Source: Saccharopolyspora oryzae
Lineage (GTDB): Bacteria > Actinomycetota > Actinomycetes > Mycobacteriales > Pseudonocardiaceae
Length of the DNA: 50,163 nucleotides
Reading direction: 5' to 3'
Assembly (NCBI RefSeq): GCF_027853915.1
Contig: NZ_JAQGLA010000054.1
Span: 1 to 50,163 of the forward strand
The notes under the pieces were generated by a model. The model saw only the letters and a program-made list of their open reading frames with translations. It had not been told where the DNA came from and did not search any database. This document shows, one piece after another, positions 33,462 to 41,459 of this stretch; position 1 is the first letter of the stretch; each line of letters opens with the position of its first letter. The translations under genes and the position numbers were made by a program.

Positions 33462-33651
33462 GGTCGACCTCCCACCACGGTTGCCCTTCGACGCACCTTC
33501 GCACGCCCACGCCAAGAGCGTCCAATACTGAATTGACCTGCCAGTAATACTCGATCGAACATAATCCCCACGTGTTCCGATGTGCAACGGCGCTGTGCTA
33601 CGAACGGGAACGGCGGCGGAACGAGCCGTCCGGAACCCGAAGGAGCAAGCG
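33462..33651. promoter_or_regulatory. Divergent promoter region, dehydrogenase and thiolase
   Basis: 190 bp, AT-rich in the middle. A TTGACC (33534-33539) and a downstream CATAAT (33561-33566) are visible on the plus strand but are 21 bp apart, too far for a standard promoter. TACTG-N11-CAGTA (33523-33543) is a modest inverted repeat that could bind a shared regulator. Confidence 0.3.
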
Positions 33652-34860
33652 ATGCGCGAAGCGGTGATCTGCGAACCGCTGCGGACCCCGATCGGCCGGT
33701 TCGGCGGGGTGTTCAAGACGGTTCCGGCCGTCGACCTGGCCTCGACGGTGATCAAGGCGCTGGTGGAGCGCACCGGGCTCGACGGCTCGGCCATCGACGA
33801 GGTGATCCTCGGCCAGGGCTACCCGACGTCCGATGCCCCGGCGATCGGCCGCGTGGCGGCGCTGGACGCCGGACTGCCGATCGAGGTCGGCGGCACCCAG
33901 CTCGACCGCCGCTGCGGATCCGGGCTGCAGGCCGTCCTCGACGCCGCGATGCAGGTGCAGACCGGTGTCAGCGACGTCGTGCTGGCCGGTGGCGCGGAGA
34001 GCATGAGCAGCGCGCCGTTCTACACCACCGAGGCCCGCTGGGGCATCCGCGGCAGCGGCCTTGAGCTGCACGACTCGCTGGCCCGCGGTCGGGTCACCGC
34101 CGGTGGCGCGAACTACCCGGTCCCGGGCGGCATGCTGGAGACCGCCGAGAACCTGCGCCGCGAGTACGGGATCTCCCGCACCGAGCAGGACGAGCTGTCG
34201 GTGCGCTCGCAGCAGCGCGCGGCGGCCGCGCAGAGCGCCGGGCTGTTCGCCGACGAGATCGTCCCCGTGACGGTCCGCTCCCGCAAGGGCGACACCGTGG
34301 TCGAGGTCGACGAGCACCCCCGCCCGGAGACCACTATGGACTCCCTGTCGGCGCTGAAACCCGTGCTGGGCAAGAAGGATCCGGAAGCGACGGTCACCGC
34401 GGGCAACGCCAGCGGCCAGAACGACGCGGCGGCGATCTGCGTGGTGACCACGCCGGAGCGCGCCGCCGAGCTGGGCTTGCGCCCGCTGGTCCGCCTCGTG
34501 TCGTGGGCGCGGGCGGGCGTCCCGCCGCGCACCATGGGCATCGGCCCGGTCCCGGCGACGGCGAAGGCGTTGCAGCGCGCCGGAATCGGCCTCGCCGACG
34601 TCGACCTGATCGAGCTCAACGAGGCGTTCGCGGCGCAGGTGCTGGCCTGCACCCGCGAGTGGGAGTTCAAGCCGGCCGACTTCGACCGCCTCAACGTCAA
34701 CGGCTCCGGCATCTCCCTGGGGCACCCCATCGGCGCCACCGGTGCCCGGATCCTGGCGACCCTGTCCCGCGAGATGCACCGCCGAGAAGCCCGCTACGGC
34801 CTCGAAACCATGTGCATCGGCGGAGGCCAGGGCCTCGCCGCGGTCTTCGAACGCATCTGA
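33652..34860 (+). CDS. Thiolase (acetyl-CoA acyltransferase)
   Basis: A 402-residue thiolase. The acylated Cys88 lies in DRRCGSGLQA, the substrate loop in LNEAFAAQ, the His in GSGISLGHPIGATG and the second Cys in MCIGGGQG. It splits 3-oxoacyl-CoA to acetyl-CoA and a shortened acyl-CoA, or runs in reverse. AAGGAG is 7 nt before the ATG. It could serve fatty acid oxidation or the last step of the 3-oxoadipate route fed by the hydroxyquinol module, though no 3-oxoadipate CoA-transferase is in the window. Confidence 0.9.
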   Translation: MREAVICEPLRTPIGRFGGVFKTVPAVDLASTVIKALVERTGLDGSAIDEVILGQGYPTSDAPAIGRVAALDAGLPIEVGGTQLDRRCGSGLQAVLDAAMQVQTGVSDVVLAGGAESMSSAPFYTTEARWGIRGSGLELHDSLARGRVTAGGANYPVPGGMLETAENLRREYGISRTEQDELSVRSQQRAAAAQSAGLFADEIVPVTVRSRKGDTVVEVDEHPRPETTMDSLSALKPVLGKKDPEATVTAGNASGQNDAAAICVVTTPERAAELGLRPLVRLVSWARAGVPPRTMGIGPVPATAKALQRAGIGLADVDLIELNEAFAAQVLACTREWEFKPADFDRLNVNGSGISLGHPIGATGARILATLSREMHRREARYGLETMCIGGGQGLAAVFERI

Positions 34861-34872
34861 CGCGAAGCGACG

Positions 34873-34910
34873 ACGGGCGCCTTCCACCACGCACGGCGGA
34901 AGGCGCCCGT
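34873..34910 (+). terminator. Terminator of the thiolase gene
   Basis: ACGGGCGCCTTCC and GGAAGGCGCCCGT, perfect 13-bp arms with a 12-nt loop, 12 nt after the stop codon. Confidence 0.75.
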
Positions 34911-34997
34911 CCACCCGTTGAGCGCGACGACCGGGCGCTGGTTACGCTCTTCGACAGCGTTGATCGTCCCCGTTCGCACAGGTAGTGAGGTGCCCGC

Positions 34998-35498
34998 ATG
35001 TCCAAGGTCCGCTTGACCACGAATCACGGCGACATCGTGTTGCAGCTGGACGCCGAGAAGGCACCGCAGACGGTGGAGAACTTCGTGCAGTACGTCCGGG
35101 ATGGACACTACGACGGCACGATCTTCCACCGCGTGATCAACAACTTCATGATCCAGGGCGGCGGGTTCGAGCCCGGCATGAAGCAGAAGCCCACCCGCGG
35201 CCCGATCCAGAACGAGGCCGACAACGGGCTGAAGAACCACGTGTACACCGTGGCGATGGCCCGGACGATGGACCCGCACTCGGCCTCGGCGCAGTTCTTC
35301 ATCAACGTCGGGGACAACGACTTCCTCAACCACAGCGGGAAGAACCCGCAGGGCTGGGGTTACGCGGTGTTCGGCGAGGTGGTCGAGGGCAAGGACGTCG
35401 TCGACTCGATCAAGGGCGTGCGCACCGGTTCCAAGGCCGGGCACCAGGACGTCCCCCAGGACGACGTGGTCATCGAGAAGGCCGAGATCGTGGCCTGA
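34998..35498 (+). CDS. Cyclophilin-type peptidyl-prolyl cis-trans isomerase
   Basis: A 166-residue cytoplasmic cyclophilin catalysing proline isomerisation in protein folding. Motifs [13 protein letters not shown] (catalytic Arg), [17 protein letters not shown] and [20 protein letters not shown] are intact. No signal peptide. GTGAGGTG precedes the ATG. A plausible promoter is TTGAGC (34918-34923) with TTACGC 18 bp downstream. It is a single-gene unit with terminators on both sides. Confidence 0.93.
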   Translation: MSKVRLTTNHGDIVLQLDAEKAPQTVENFVQYVRDGHYDGTIFHRVINNFMIQGGGFEPGMKQKPTRGPIQNEADNGLKNHVYTVAMARTMDPHSASAQFFINVGDNDFLNHSGKNPQGWGYAVFGEVVEGKDVVDSIKGVRTGSKAGHQDVPQDDVVIEKAEIVA

Positions 35499-35515
35499 CC
35501 AGCACGGACGTCGCA

Positions 35516-35549
35516 GTGGCCACCTCGCCGACGTCGGCGGGGTGGCCAC
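35516..35549. terminator. Bidirectional terminator
   Basis: GTGGCCACC and GGTGGCCAC enclose a second palindrome (CGCCGA/TCGGCG), making a nearly continuous 15-bp stem between the convergent cyclophilin and GAP genes. Confidence 0.75.
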
Positions 35550-35566
35550 GCGCTCCGCACCGGCGA

Positions 35567-36205
35567 TCACCCGCCGGTGGCGACGAGCACGATGAAGATC
35601 AGGCAGACGGCGATGTTCACCAGCCAGCTGTGGGAGTTCATCCAGTCCCTGACCTTCGGCATCGCCTTGATCGCGCGCTTGTGCAGCACGAGGTAGAGCA
35701 GCAGCGGCAGCGCCGCGATGAACGCGGTCGCCGCCACGAACGGGATCGCGCCGACCAATCCGGTCTTGTTGTGCTGCAGGTTCATCCCGACGGTCAGCAT
35801 CACCAGGACGTCCGACGGCATCGCCAGGACGACCAGCAGCCCGGTCTTCAGCGCCGTGGCCGGTGTCGCCGAGAGCAGCGTTCCGAGCCACTTCGGCGGC
35901 TCAGCCGTCTTCCGCCCGAGGTAGGACCTCACCACCACGAGCGCCAGCAGCCCGATGAGCAAGATCTGGATGACCTTGCCCAGTTCGCGGGCCTCCCGCG
36001 ACTCTCCGTCGACCGGAACGGCACCCCCGAGGAGGGCGGCCAGACCGCCGGCGATGCTCACGCCGAGCACGGTCGCGACGACCACTCCGACGAGGAACGC
36101 GACGGACACCCGGACCGGACGTTCCGCGGTCACGAGCACGATCGCCGACATGATCTGCGGTCCGGCCATCATGGTGATGGCCAGCGGCAGGATCTGCAGG
36201 CTCAC
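35567..36205 (-). CDS. GAP/Sap-family integral membrane protein
   Basis: A 212-residue protein with about six hydrophobic helices and the N-terminal ITMMAGPQIMSAIVLVTAERP motif of the GAP/Sap family (related to LysE-like exporters and named after mycobacterial proteins that move glycolipids such as sulfolipid-1 and glycopeptidolipid). It probably assists export of a lipid or small molecule. GGAGGT lies about 5 nt before the GTG. The small membrane protein gene upstream is on the same strand, 34 nt away. Confidence 0.75.
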   Translation of the reverse strand: MSLQILPLAITMMAGPQIMSAIVLVTAERPVRVSVAFLVGVVVATVLGVSIAGGLAALLGGAVPVDGESREARELGKVIQILLIGLLALVVVRSYLGRKTAEPPKWLGTLLSATPATALKTGLLVVLAMPSDVLVMLTVGMNLQHNKTGLVGAIPFVAATAFIAALPLLLYLVLHKRAIKAMPKVRDWMNSHSWLVNIAVCLIFIVLVATGG

Positions 36206-36239
36206 AGCACACCTCCACCGCTGGCCCGGAACCCGCGCG

Positions 36240-36647
36240 CTACCGCCGGCTGATCTCCTTGCCGTGCGCGACCAAGGCGTAGATCACCGCCGCGTTGAGC
36301 ACGATGACCACCGCCGACCAGAGCGGGTACATCGCGAAGAAGGCGATGTTGGCCAGCAGGCTGATCGCCGCGAGCACGACCGCTACGACGCGTGCCCACG
36401 TGCGCCCGCTGAACAGCCCAGCCCCGGTGGCGACGAGGACCGCTCCCATGATCAGGTAGCTCCACCCGATCGTCCCGTAGCTGACGTGGACCACGGTCCC
36501 GGTAGGTGTGAGCACGGTTCCCGAGTGGGCGAACGCGATCACACCGTTGACGATCTGGATGATGCCGACCACCAGCAGGACCGCGGCCGCGAAGTACGCC
36601 CACCCCACCCAACCGGTACGCGCGCGCCCTGCTCCATGCGTTGTCAT
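36240..36647 (-). CDS. Small four-helix membrane protein (DUF7144-like)
   Basis: A 135-residue protein with four hydrophobic helices. GWVGWAYFAAAVLLVVGIIQIVNG, the short YGTIGWSYLIMGAVL and WARVVAVVLAAISLLANIAFF, and the C-terminal AVIYALVAHGKEI (in parts) match a common actinobacterial membrane family of unknown role. GGGGAG is about 7 nt before the ATG at 36647. Probably co-transcribed with the GAP-family gene. Confidence 0.7.
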   Translation of the reverse strand: MTTHGAGRARTGWVGWAYFAAAVLLVVGIIQIVNGVIAFAHSGTVLTPTGTVVHVSYGTIGWSYLIMGAVLVATGAGLFSGRTWARVVAVVLAAISLLANIAFFAMYPLWSAVVIVLNAAVIYALVAHGKEISRR

Positions 36648-36743
36648 GACTGCGCTCCCCCTGCTCGACAACCGGTTCGTTCCGATGGATCCACCGTGCA
36701 GGTGCCGAGTTCCTCGTTCCAGGGAACAACGACCCTCCCGGCT

Positions 36744-37229
36744 TCAGCCCTCGTCAGCGCCGCCGAAGATCTCGCGCAGCTGAGCTTCCTGATCGCCGGA
36801 GAGGTTGGTGTGGACGAGTTCGGCCTCGGTGCCGCGGAAGGCGTCCGCGACCTTGTCCGGAACCGCGTCCGAGGTGAGGGCGAACAGCCCTGAAGTCCCC
36901 GGCGTGATCTTGGCCCGCACGGCGTCGACGAAGTCGTCGTCGATGCCGACGTGGCGCATGCTGACCGCGCCGAGGGCGGCGCCGGCAGCAGCTCCGAGCA
37001 GCGGGATGAAGAAGATCATCCCGAACAGCAGCCCCCAGAACGCACCGCCGAGAGCTCCGCCGAAACGCTTGTCGTGCCGCGTCTTCGGCCGCTTGCGGTC
37101 TTCCGGCCAGGAAACGACAGCCGCGTCGTGGACCTTGATCAGCGCTTCCTTCTGAAGCTGTTCCAGCGTGTGCAGGGCATCCTCGGCACCAGCGCTGGTG
37201 GGGAACTTCCATGCGGTGAGCGTGGCCAT
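36744..37229 (-). CDS. DUF1269-family membrane protein
   Basis: A 161-residue protein. KFPTSAGAEDALHTLEQLQKEALIKVHDAAVVSW is followed by a glycine-rich hydrophobic hairpin (GGALGGAFWGLLFGMIFFIPLLGAAAGAALGA region, residues 57-89) and a soluble tail with ITPGTSGLFAL, all typical of DUF1269. The glycine-zipper-like segment suggests membrane association. Function unknown; relatives are often stress-induced. AGGAG lies upstream of the ATG. Confidence 0.8.
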   Translation of the reverse strand: MATLTAWKFPTSAGAEDALHTLEQLQKEALIKVHDAAVVSWPEDRKRPKTRHDKRFGGALGGAFWGLLFGMIFFIPLLGAAAGAALGAVSMRHVGIDDDFVDAVRAKITPGTSGLFALTSDAVPDKVADAFRGTEAELVHTNLSGDQEAQLREIFGGADEG

Positions 37230-37370
37230 GAGCTCGCTCCTAGGAGATCGGCGTCGGTCCGCGTGCCGGAGGCCGGAACACCAGCCACCCGGGCCTGCTC
37301 AGCGTGGACCACACCCACCCCGCCCCGGCAGAGCAGATGGTCCTACCGGAACGAAACCGACGACGGCTGC

Positions 37371-37892
37371 CTAGAGCTGGTTGCCGTCGGGCGACAGCGC
37401 GTACCAGTAGCCCCCGTCGGAGAACACGCCATGACCGGTGGTCTGGCCCGGGATCTCGTCGCCGACGTAGTAGTACAGCGGGTGTCCGTTGTAGACGACC
37501 TGCTGCTTGCCGTCCGGGCGCAGGGCGGTCGAGAGCAGTTCCGGCTTCACCCCCGCACCGGCGACCGGCGGATCGGTCGTGGTCAGCGGCGGCCAGTCGC
37601 TCGCGCACTGCTCGCGGCAGGTGGGCTCGGACTTCCCGTCCTTGTCGAACAGGTACACCGTCCGCCCGTCCGGGCCGGTGAGCACCGCCCCCAGGTCGGG
37701 CACCTGGCGGGTCTGGACCGAGATCGTCCCGCCGGTGACGGGCGGCGCGGGCGAGGGCGGCGGCGGAGTTCCGACCCCGGCACCGGCAGGTTCTTGACCA
37801 GGGGCGACGCACGCCGCGGCCAGTGCCAGCGCACCGCAGACCAACCCGATGCTTCCCAGCGCGGATGTGCGGTGTCGGATGGCGCGGCTCAT
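37371..37892 (-). CDS. Secreted lipoprotein with COG4315 repeats
   Basis: A 173-residue lipoprotein. The signal peptide ends at LAAAC (Cys28), followed by a Pro-rich linker (TPPPPSPAPP) and two repeats of the secreted-repeat type (GAVLTGPDGRTVYLFDKD and VVYNGHPLYYYVGD). CREQCASDWPPL is the typical Cys-containing segment. Such proteins sit on the outer face of the membrane; their function is not known. Confidence 0.8.
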   Translation of the reverse strand: MSRAIRHRTSALGSIGLVCGALALAAACVAPGQEPAGAGVGTPPPPSPAPPVTGGTISVQTRQVPDLGAVLTGPDGRTVYLFDKDGKSEPTCREQCASDWPPLTTTDPPVAGAGVKPELLSTALRPDGKQQVVYNGHPLYYYVGDEIPGQTTGHGVFSDGGYWYALSPDGNQL

Positions 37893-37974
37893 CGCAGCCT
37901 CCCTGTGGCCGGGGCGATGCGCTCGAAGATAACTCGCACCACCAGCCCTCGCCCGTTCGCAGGAACCCCGCCAG

Positions 37975-38358
37975 TTACATCTGCACGATCTGGATGAGGT
38001 TGCCGCAGGTGTCGTCGAAGACCGCGGTCGTCACGTCCCCCATCTCGAGCGGTTCCTGGGTGAAGCGCACGCCCCGGCCGGTGAGGCGGTCGTACTCCGC
38101 GCGGATGTCGTCGACCTGGAACGAGGTGGCCGGGATTCCGTCGTTGACCAGGGCTTCCTTGTAGGACTTGGCGGCCGGGTGGCCGTCGGGCTCGAGGAGC
38201 AGCTCGACGCCGTCCGGCGCTTCCGGCGAGACCACCGTCAGCCAGCTGGCTTCGCCGAGCGGGATGTCGCGCTTCTTCTGGAAACCGAGCACCTCGGTGT
38301 AGAACTCGAGCGCCTTGCTCTGGTCGTCGACGAAGATGCTGGTCACGTAGATCTTCAC
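37975..38358 (-). CDS. VOC-superfamily (glyoxalase-like) protein
   Basis: A 127-residue single VOC module: VTSIFVDDQSKALEFYTEVLGFQKKRDIPLGE, then VELLLEPDGHPAAKSYKEAL and the metal-ligand region TTAVFDDTCGNLIQI. Likely a small dioxygenase, isomerase or binding protein. The GTG start overlaps the stop of the arsR gene (GTGA), so the two are translationally coupled and the ArsR protein controls it. Ligand unknown. Confidence 0.85.
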   Translation of the reverse strand: MKIYVTSIFVDDQSKALEFYTEVLGFQKKRDIPLGEASWLTVVSPEAPDGVELLLEPDGHPAAKSYKEALVNDGIPATSFQVDDIRAEYDRLTGRGVRFTQEPLEMGDVTTAVFDDTCGNLIQIVQM

Positions 38359-38642
38359 GGGCTCTCCTCCGCTTCTGGTTCGAGCCACCGGTCCAGCAGG
38401 TGCTCCAGCGGTCCGGTGTTGAGGTGGTGGAACTTGTAGCGACCGTCCCGCCGGACCTCGACCAGGCCCGCCCCCTCCAGCAGCTCGAGGTGCTGGGAGA
38501 TGGCCTGGCGGGACGATCCCAAACCGTGCTTCCCGGTCAGCCGGGTGCAGATCTCGAACAGGGTCTGGCCGTCATGATCGGCCAGTTCGTCGAGGATCGC
38601 CCGCCGAGTGGGGTCCGCCAGCGCTTTGAACACGTCACTCAC
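38355..38642 (-). CDS. ArsR-family transcriptional regulator
   Basis: A 95-residue winged-helix protein: DVFKALADPTRRAILDELADHDGQTL, then RQAISQHLELLEGAGLVEVRRDGRYKFHHLN. It lacks the Cys metal-binding motif of classical ArsR and belongs to the group usually paired with VOC or SRPBCC proteins. The GTG at 38642 lies 7 nt after a TATAGT -10, so the mRNA is probably leaderless. A small inverted repeat between -35 and -10 is the likely autoregulatory site. Confidence 0.88.
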   Translation of the reverse strand: MSDVFKALADPTRRAILDELADHDGQTLFEICTRLTGKHGLGSSRQAISQHLELLEGAGLVEVRRDGRYKFHHLNTGPLEHLLDRWLEPEAEESP

Positions 38643-38649
38643 GACACCC

Positions 38650-38678
38650 ACTATAGGCAAGTATTTGCTTGCATGTCA
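38650..38678 (-). promoter_or_regulatory. arsR promoter with operator in the spacer
   Basis: Leftward TGACAT (38678-38673) and TATAGT (38655-38650), 17 bp apart. GCAAG-N6-CTTGC (38657-38672) fills the spacer. The -10 lies 7 nt before the arsR GTG. Confidence 0.65.
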
Positions 38679-38699
38679 CATCGGGACGAAAAGCCCTGA

Positions 38700-39704
38700 T
38701 CAGAGGTGGTGCGCGAGCAGCTCGTGGGCTTCCTGTGCGCCGGATGGATGCGCGTGGATGAGTGCGCCGCCGAGCCTCGGCAGCTCGTGCCAGAGGCGGT
38801 GCTCGGCCTCGTGCGCGATGCGGTGCGCCTCGGCGAGGCTGAGCTGCGCGTCGACCTCCAGCTCCGCTTCGACGCGGAGGCAGTGCCCGACCCAGCGCAG
38901 CCGCAGGTCCCCGACCGCGCGCACACCGGGAGCGGCGGCCAACGCGCGTTCGGCGCGCCCGACGAGCTCGGGATCGACGGCGTCGAGCACCCGGGCGAGG
39001 ACCTCCTTGGCCGAACTCCACAGCACCGCGGCGATGGCAGCGGTGATCAGCAACCCCACGACCGGGTCCGCCCACCACCAGCCCAGCGCCGCTCCGGCGG
39101 CCGAGCCGAGCACGGCGAGGCTCGTGAACCCGTCGGCGCGCGCGTGCATCCCGTCCGCGACCAGCGCGGCCGATCCGATCTCCCGGCCGACTCGGATGCG
39201 GTAGCGCGCGACCAGCTCGTTGCCCGCGAAGCCGAGCAGCCCGGCCGCCGCCACCCATCCGATGTGGTCGACGCACTGCGGGGAGACCAGCCGCGCCACG
39301 GACTCCCACGCCGCCATCGCGGCGGAAGCGGCGATCACGGCGAGGATGATCAGCCCGGCCAAGTCCTCGACGCGACCGAGCCCGTAGGTGAAGCGGCGCG
39401 TCGCCGCACGCCTGGCCAGCAGGAAGGCGATCGCCAGCGGGACCGCGGTCAACGCGTCCGCGAAGTTGTGCAGCGTGTCGCCGAGCAGGGCGACGGACCC
39501 GGTGAACGCGACCAGGACGGACTGCCCGGCCGCTGTGACGGCCAGGACGCCGAACGAGATCCACAGCGCCCGCATGCCCTTCCGGCTGGCTTCCAGCGGG
39601 CGGTCGACGGACTCAGCCGCGTCGTGGCTGTGCGGCGTGACCGCGTGCCTGAGCCGCGACCAGCGGTGGTGGTGATGTCCCGACTTCTCGCGCTTGAGCC
39701 ACAT
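38700..39704 (-). CDS. Cation diffusion facilitator (CDF) metal efflux protein
   Basis: A 334-residue CDF transporter. A His-rich N-terminus (KSGHHHHRW) precedes six helices. Metal site motifs HNFADAL (TM2) and HARADGF (TM5) have the HxxxD pattern expected for zinc transport. The C-terminal cytoplasmic ferredoxin-like domain follows (RLRWVGHCLRVEAELEVD) with a His-containing end. It exports Zn2+ or a similar cation by proton antiport. GAGGAG is 5 nt before the ATG; a palindrome lies between promoter and start. Confidence 0.9.
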   Translation of the reverse strand: MWLKREKSGHHHHRWSRLRHAVTPHSHDAAESVDRPLEASRKGMRALWISFGVLAVTAAGQSVLVAFTGSVALLGDTLHNFADALTAVPLAIAFLLARRAATRRFTYGLGRVEDLAGLIILAVIAASAAMAAWESVARLVSPQCVDHIGWVAAAGLLGFAGNELVARYRIRVGREIGSAALVADGMHARADGFTSLAVLGSAAGAALGWWWADPVVGLLITAAIAAVLWSSAKEVLARVLDAVDPELVGRAERALAAAPGVRAVGDLRLRWVGHCLRVEAELEVDAQLSLAEAHRIAHEAEHRLWHELPRLGGALIHAHPSGAQEAHELLAHHL

Positions 39705-39718
39705 CCGGACTCCTCGGA

Positions 39719-39763
39719 TTCGGAGACCTCCGAACCATAGGCCGCCGACCAGGGGCGCGACAA
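39719..39763 (-). promoter_or_regulatory. Promoter and operator of the CDF gene
   Basis: Leftward TTGTCG (39763-39758) and TATGGT (39738-39733) 18 bp apart. TTCGGAG-AC-CTCCGAA (39719-39734) starts at the -10 and covers the start site, a good repressor position. Confidence 0.5.
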
Positions 39764-39797
39764 CGCTGCAACTGCGAGGAAGTCGCAGGTGAGGACG

Positions 39798-39835
39798 CCC
39801 CGCGGCGGAACATCCACAGTGGATCCACCGCGGGG
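39798..39835 (-). terminator. Nested hairpin behind the hotdog gene
   Basis: CCCCGCGG and CCGCGGGG enclose an inner ATCCAC/GTGGAT stem. It starts 8 nt after the stop codon of the hotdog gene. Confidence 0.65.
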
Positions 39836-39842
39836 CTCGGCG

Positions 39843-40295
39843 TCACGAGTTGGGGCGCAGCGTCCAGGTGATCGACATCTCGCCGGTGACCGCGCCGTCC
39901 GCGCGCTGGATGCTCACCTTGACGGGGAACTCGGGGCGCTCCCCCGCGTCCAGCTCGGCCACCACGTCGGCGATCGGGCGGCCGAGTTCCGCGGTGGCCG
40001 TGACCTCGCCCATGGCGAGCTTCTTGAAGTCGATCTCGGAGCGGACCGCCAGCGGCACCGCGCGGTTGAGCTGCTCGCCGAACGCCGCGATCACGATGGC
40101 ACCGCTGGCGGACTCGGCGAGGGTGAACATCGCACCGGCGTGCGGGCCGCCCACGTGGTTGTGGAAGTCCGCCTGGTCGGGCATGCGGAGCACTGCCCGC
40201 TCCGGAGCGACCTCGAGGTACTCCAGGTTGAGCGTGCGCACCATCGGCACGGCTTCGGAGAGGGCGGCACCGAGGCCGGCGGTCTCGTTCGTCAT
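39843..40295 (-). CDS. Hotdog-fold thioesterase-like protein (DUF4442/PaaI type)
   Basis: A 150-residue hotdog-fold protein. NHVGGPHAGAMFTLAESASG is the central helix with the usual acidic residue at the thioesterase position, followed by SEIDFKKLAMGEVTATAEL. Likely an acyl-CoA thioesterase or related hydrolase. The ATG at 40295 lies 7 nt after a -10 (TAGCAT) with no Shine-Dalgarno, suggesting leaderless translation. Confidence 0.8.
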   Translation of the reverse strand: MTNETAGLGAALSEAVPMVRTLNLEYLEVAPERAVLRMPDQADFHNHVGGPHAGAMFTLAESASGAIVIAAFGEQLNRAVPLAVRSEIDFKKLAMGEVTATAELGRPIADVVAELDAGERPEFPVKVSIQRADGAVTGEMSITWTLRPNS

Positions 40296-40302
40296 GGCAG
40301 CG

Positions 40303-40332
40303 ATGCTACTCATGAGTAACTTGTGCTGACAA
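40303..40332 (-). promoter_or_regulatory. Promoter with palindrome, hotdog gene
   Basis: Leftward TTGTCA (40332-40327) and TAGCAT (40308-40303), about 18 bp apart. The perfect palindrome TACTCATGAGTA (40307-40318) overlaps the -10. Confidence 0.5.
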
Positions 40333-40343
40333 CACCGCCCCGA

Positions 40344-41459
40344 TCACCTCGCCAAGCGGCGCACCGCAGCACTGCCTCCGATCAGCAGCACCAGCGCGGC
40401 CAGCGCCCACCGCCGCTTCTCCCCCGTGCTGTGCCCGGACGACTCCGCACCGCGCTCCTGCGTCGGCGGGGCGAAGTTGCCGGGCTTCGCGGAGGTCTGC
40501 AGCGGTGGCTCGCTGGACGGCTCCGGAGTCGGCTCGGGCTCCGATGCCGGTGAGCTCGGCGGTCGGGTTGTCGTCGTCGGCGTTGGCACCGGCGACGGCG
40601 TGGTCGTCGGGGAGGTCGTGCTCGTCGGCGATGTCGTGGTCGAGGACGTCGGCGGCGGAACCGGGGGCGGCGCTTCCCCGGACAGGCAACCCGCCGCGTC
40701 GGAGCTCAGCATCGGCAGGACGGTGGCCAGCCGGGTCACCGCGCCACCCCGTTCCACCCGGTACATCCCGCCCGACTCGTTGGCCGTGACGTAGAGCGCG
40801 CGATCGGACCCGATCACCACTGATCCGTAGCTCAGCGGCGGCAGCTGCGGCACGTCGACGACCTCCGCCACCCGCCCGCTGCCGCGGTCCAGCCGGACCA
40901 GGGCCGACGCCCCGGTGCGCGTGGTGCCGATGCCGTAGAGCTCGCCGTCGACGGGGTCCACGTCGAAGTCGTCGAACGACCGCCACGACCGGTCCTCGAT
41001 GGCGACCATCGACAGCACTTCCAGGAAGGTCCGGCTCCCAGGACGCACGTCCACTGTGTACAGATATCCGCTTTCCGCCAGGTACCAGCGGTTTCCGGAT
41101 ATCGCACCTGCGTCCGGAGTGCTCAGCGGATACCACCAGGTCCCCTCCCTCCCGGCGCGGATCGGCCCCAGTTCCCGGGCCTGGCCGTCGGCGGTCAACG
41201 CCACCGCACGCCCGCCGTCGCCCACGGCGTAGACCAGGTGCTGCGAGGCCGCGTACCCGAGCGCGTTGAGGCGGTAGCCCGGAGGGTCCAGCCTGGTGCT
41301 GGTCGCGGCGGGAAAGTCGACCCGGTACGCGGCCGAAGGCCCACCTCGGTTGCGGACCTGCAGCACCGAGCACTCCGGCACCGCCGCCGCGCTCAGCACC
41401 CAGGTCACCGACGCCAGCAGCACCAGCGCGGCCGAGGCCGCGGCCGCACGCCACCACAT
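40344..41459 (-). CDS. Surface-anchored beta-propeller-like protein (DUF6923-like)
   Basis: A 371-residue exported protein. It has an N-terminal signal/anchor (AAAASAALVLLASVTWVLSAAA), then a repeat-rich domain resembling DUF6923 propellers (YRLNALGYAASQHLVYAVGDG, DDFDVDPVDGELYGIG, SYGSVVIGSDRALYVTANES), a long Thr/Pro/Ser-rich wall-spanning linker (about 270-320) and a C-terminal helix followed by Arg residues (ALAALVLLIGGSAAVRRLAR). No LPxTG motif, so anchoring is through the membrane. The ATG overlaps the upstream stop (TGATG). Ligand or function unknown. Confidence 0.75.
   Translation of the reverse strand: MWWRAAAASAALVLLASVTWVLSAAAVPECSVLQVRNRGGPSAAYRVDFPAATSTRLDPPGYRLNALGYAASQHLVYAVGDGGRAVALTADGQARELGPIRAGREGTWWYPLSTPDAGAISGNRWYLAESGYLYTVDVRPGSRTFLEVLSMVAIEDRSWRSFDDFDVDPVDGELYGIGTTRTGASALVRLDRGSGRVAEVVDVPQLPPLSYGSVVIGSDRALYVTANESGGMYRVERGGAVTRLATVLPMLSSDAAGCLSGEAPPPVPPPTSSTTTSPTSTTSPTTTPSPVPTPTTTTRPPSSPASEPEPTPEPSSEPPLQTSAKPGNFAPPTQERGAESSGHSTGEKRRWALAALVLLIGGSAAVRRLAR

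Noticed and set aside
33534..33566. TTGACC...CATAAT as the thiolase promoter
   Set aside because: Spacing of 21 bp is outside the usual 16-19 bp; kept only as a remark on the region.
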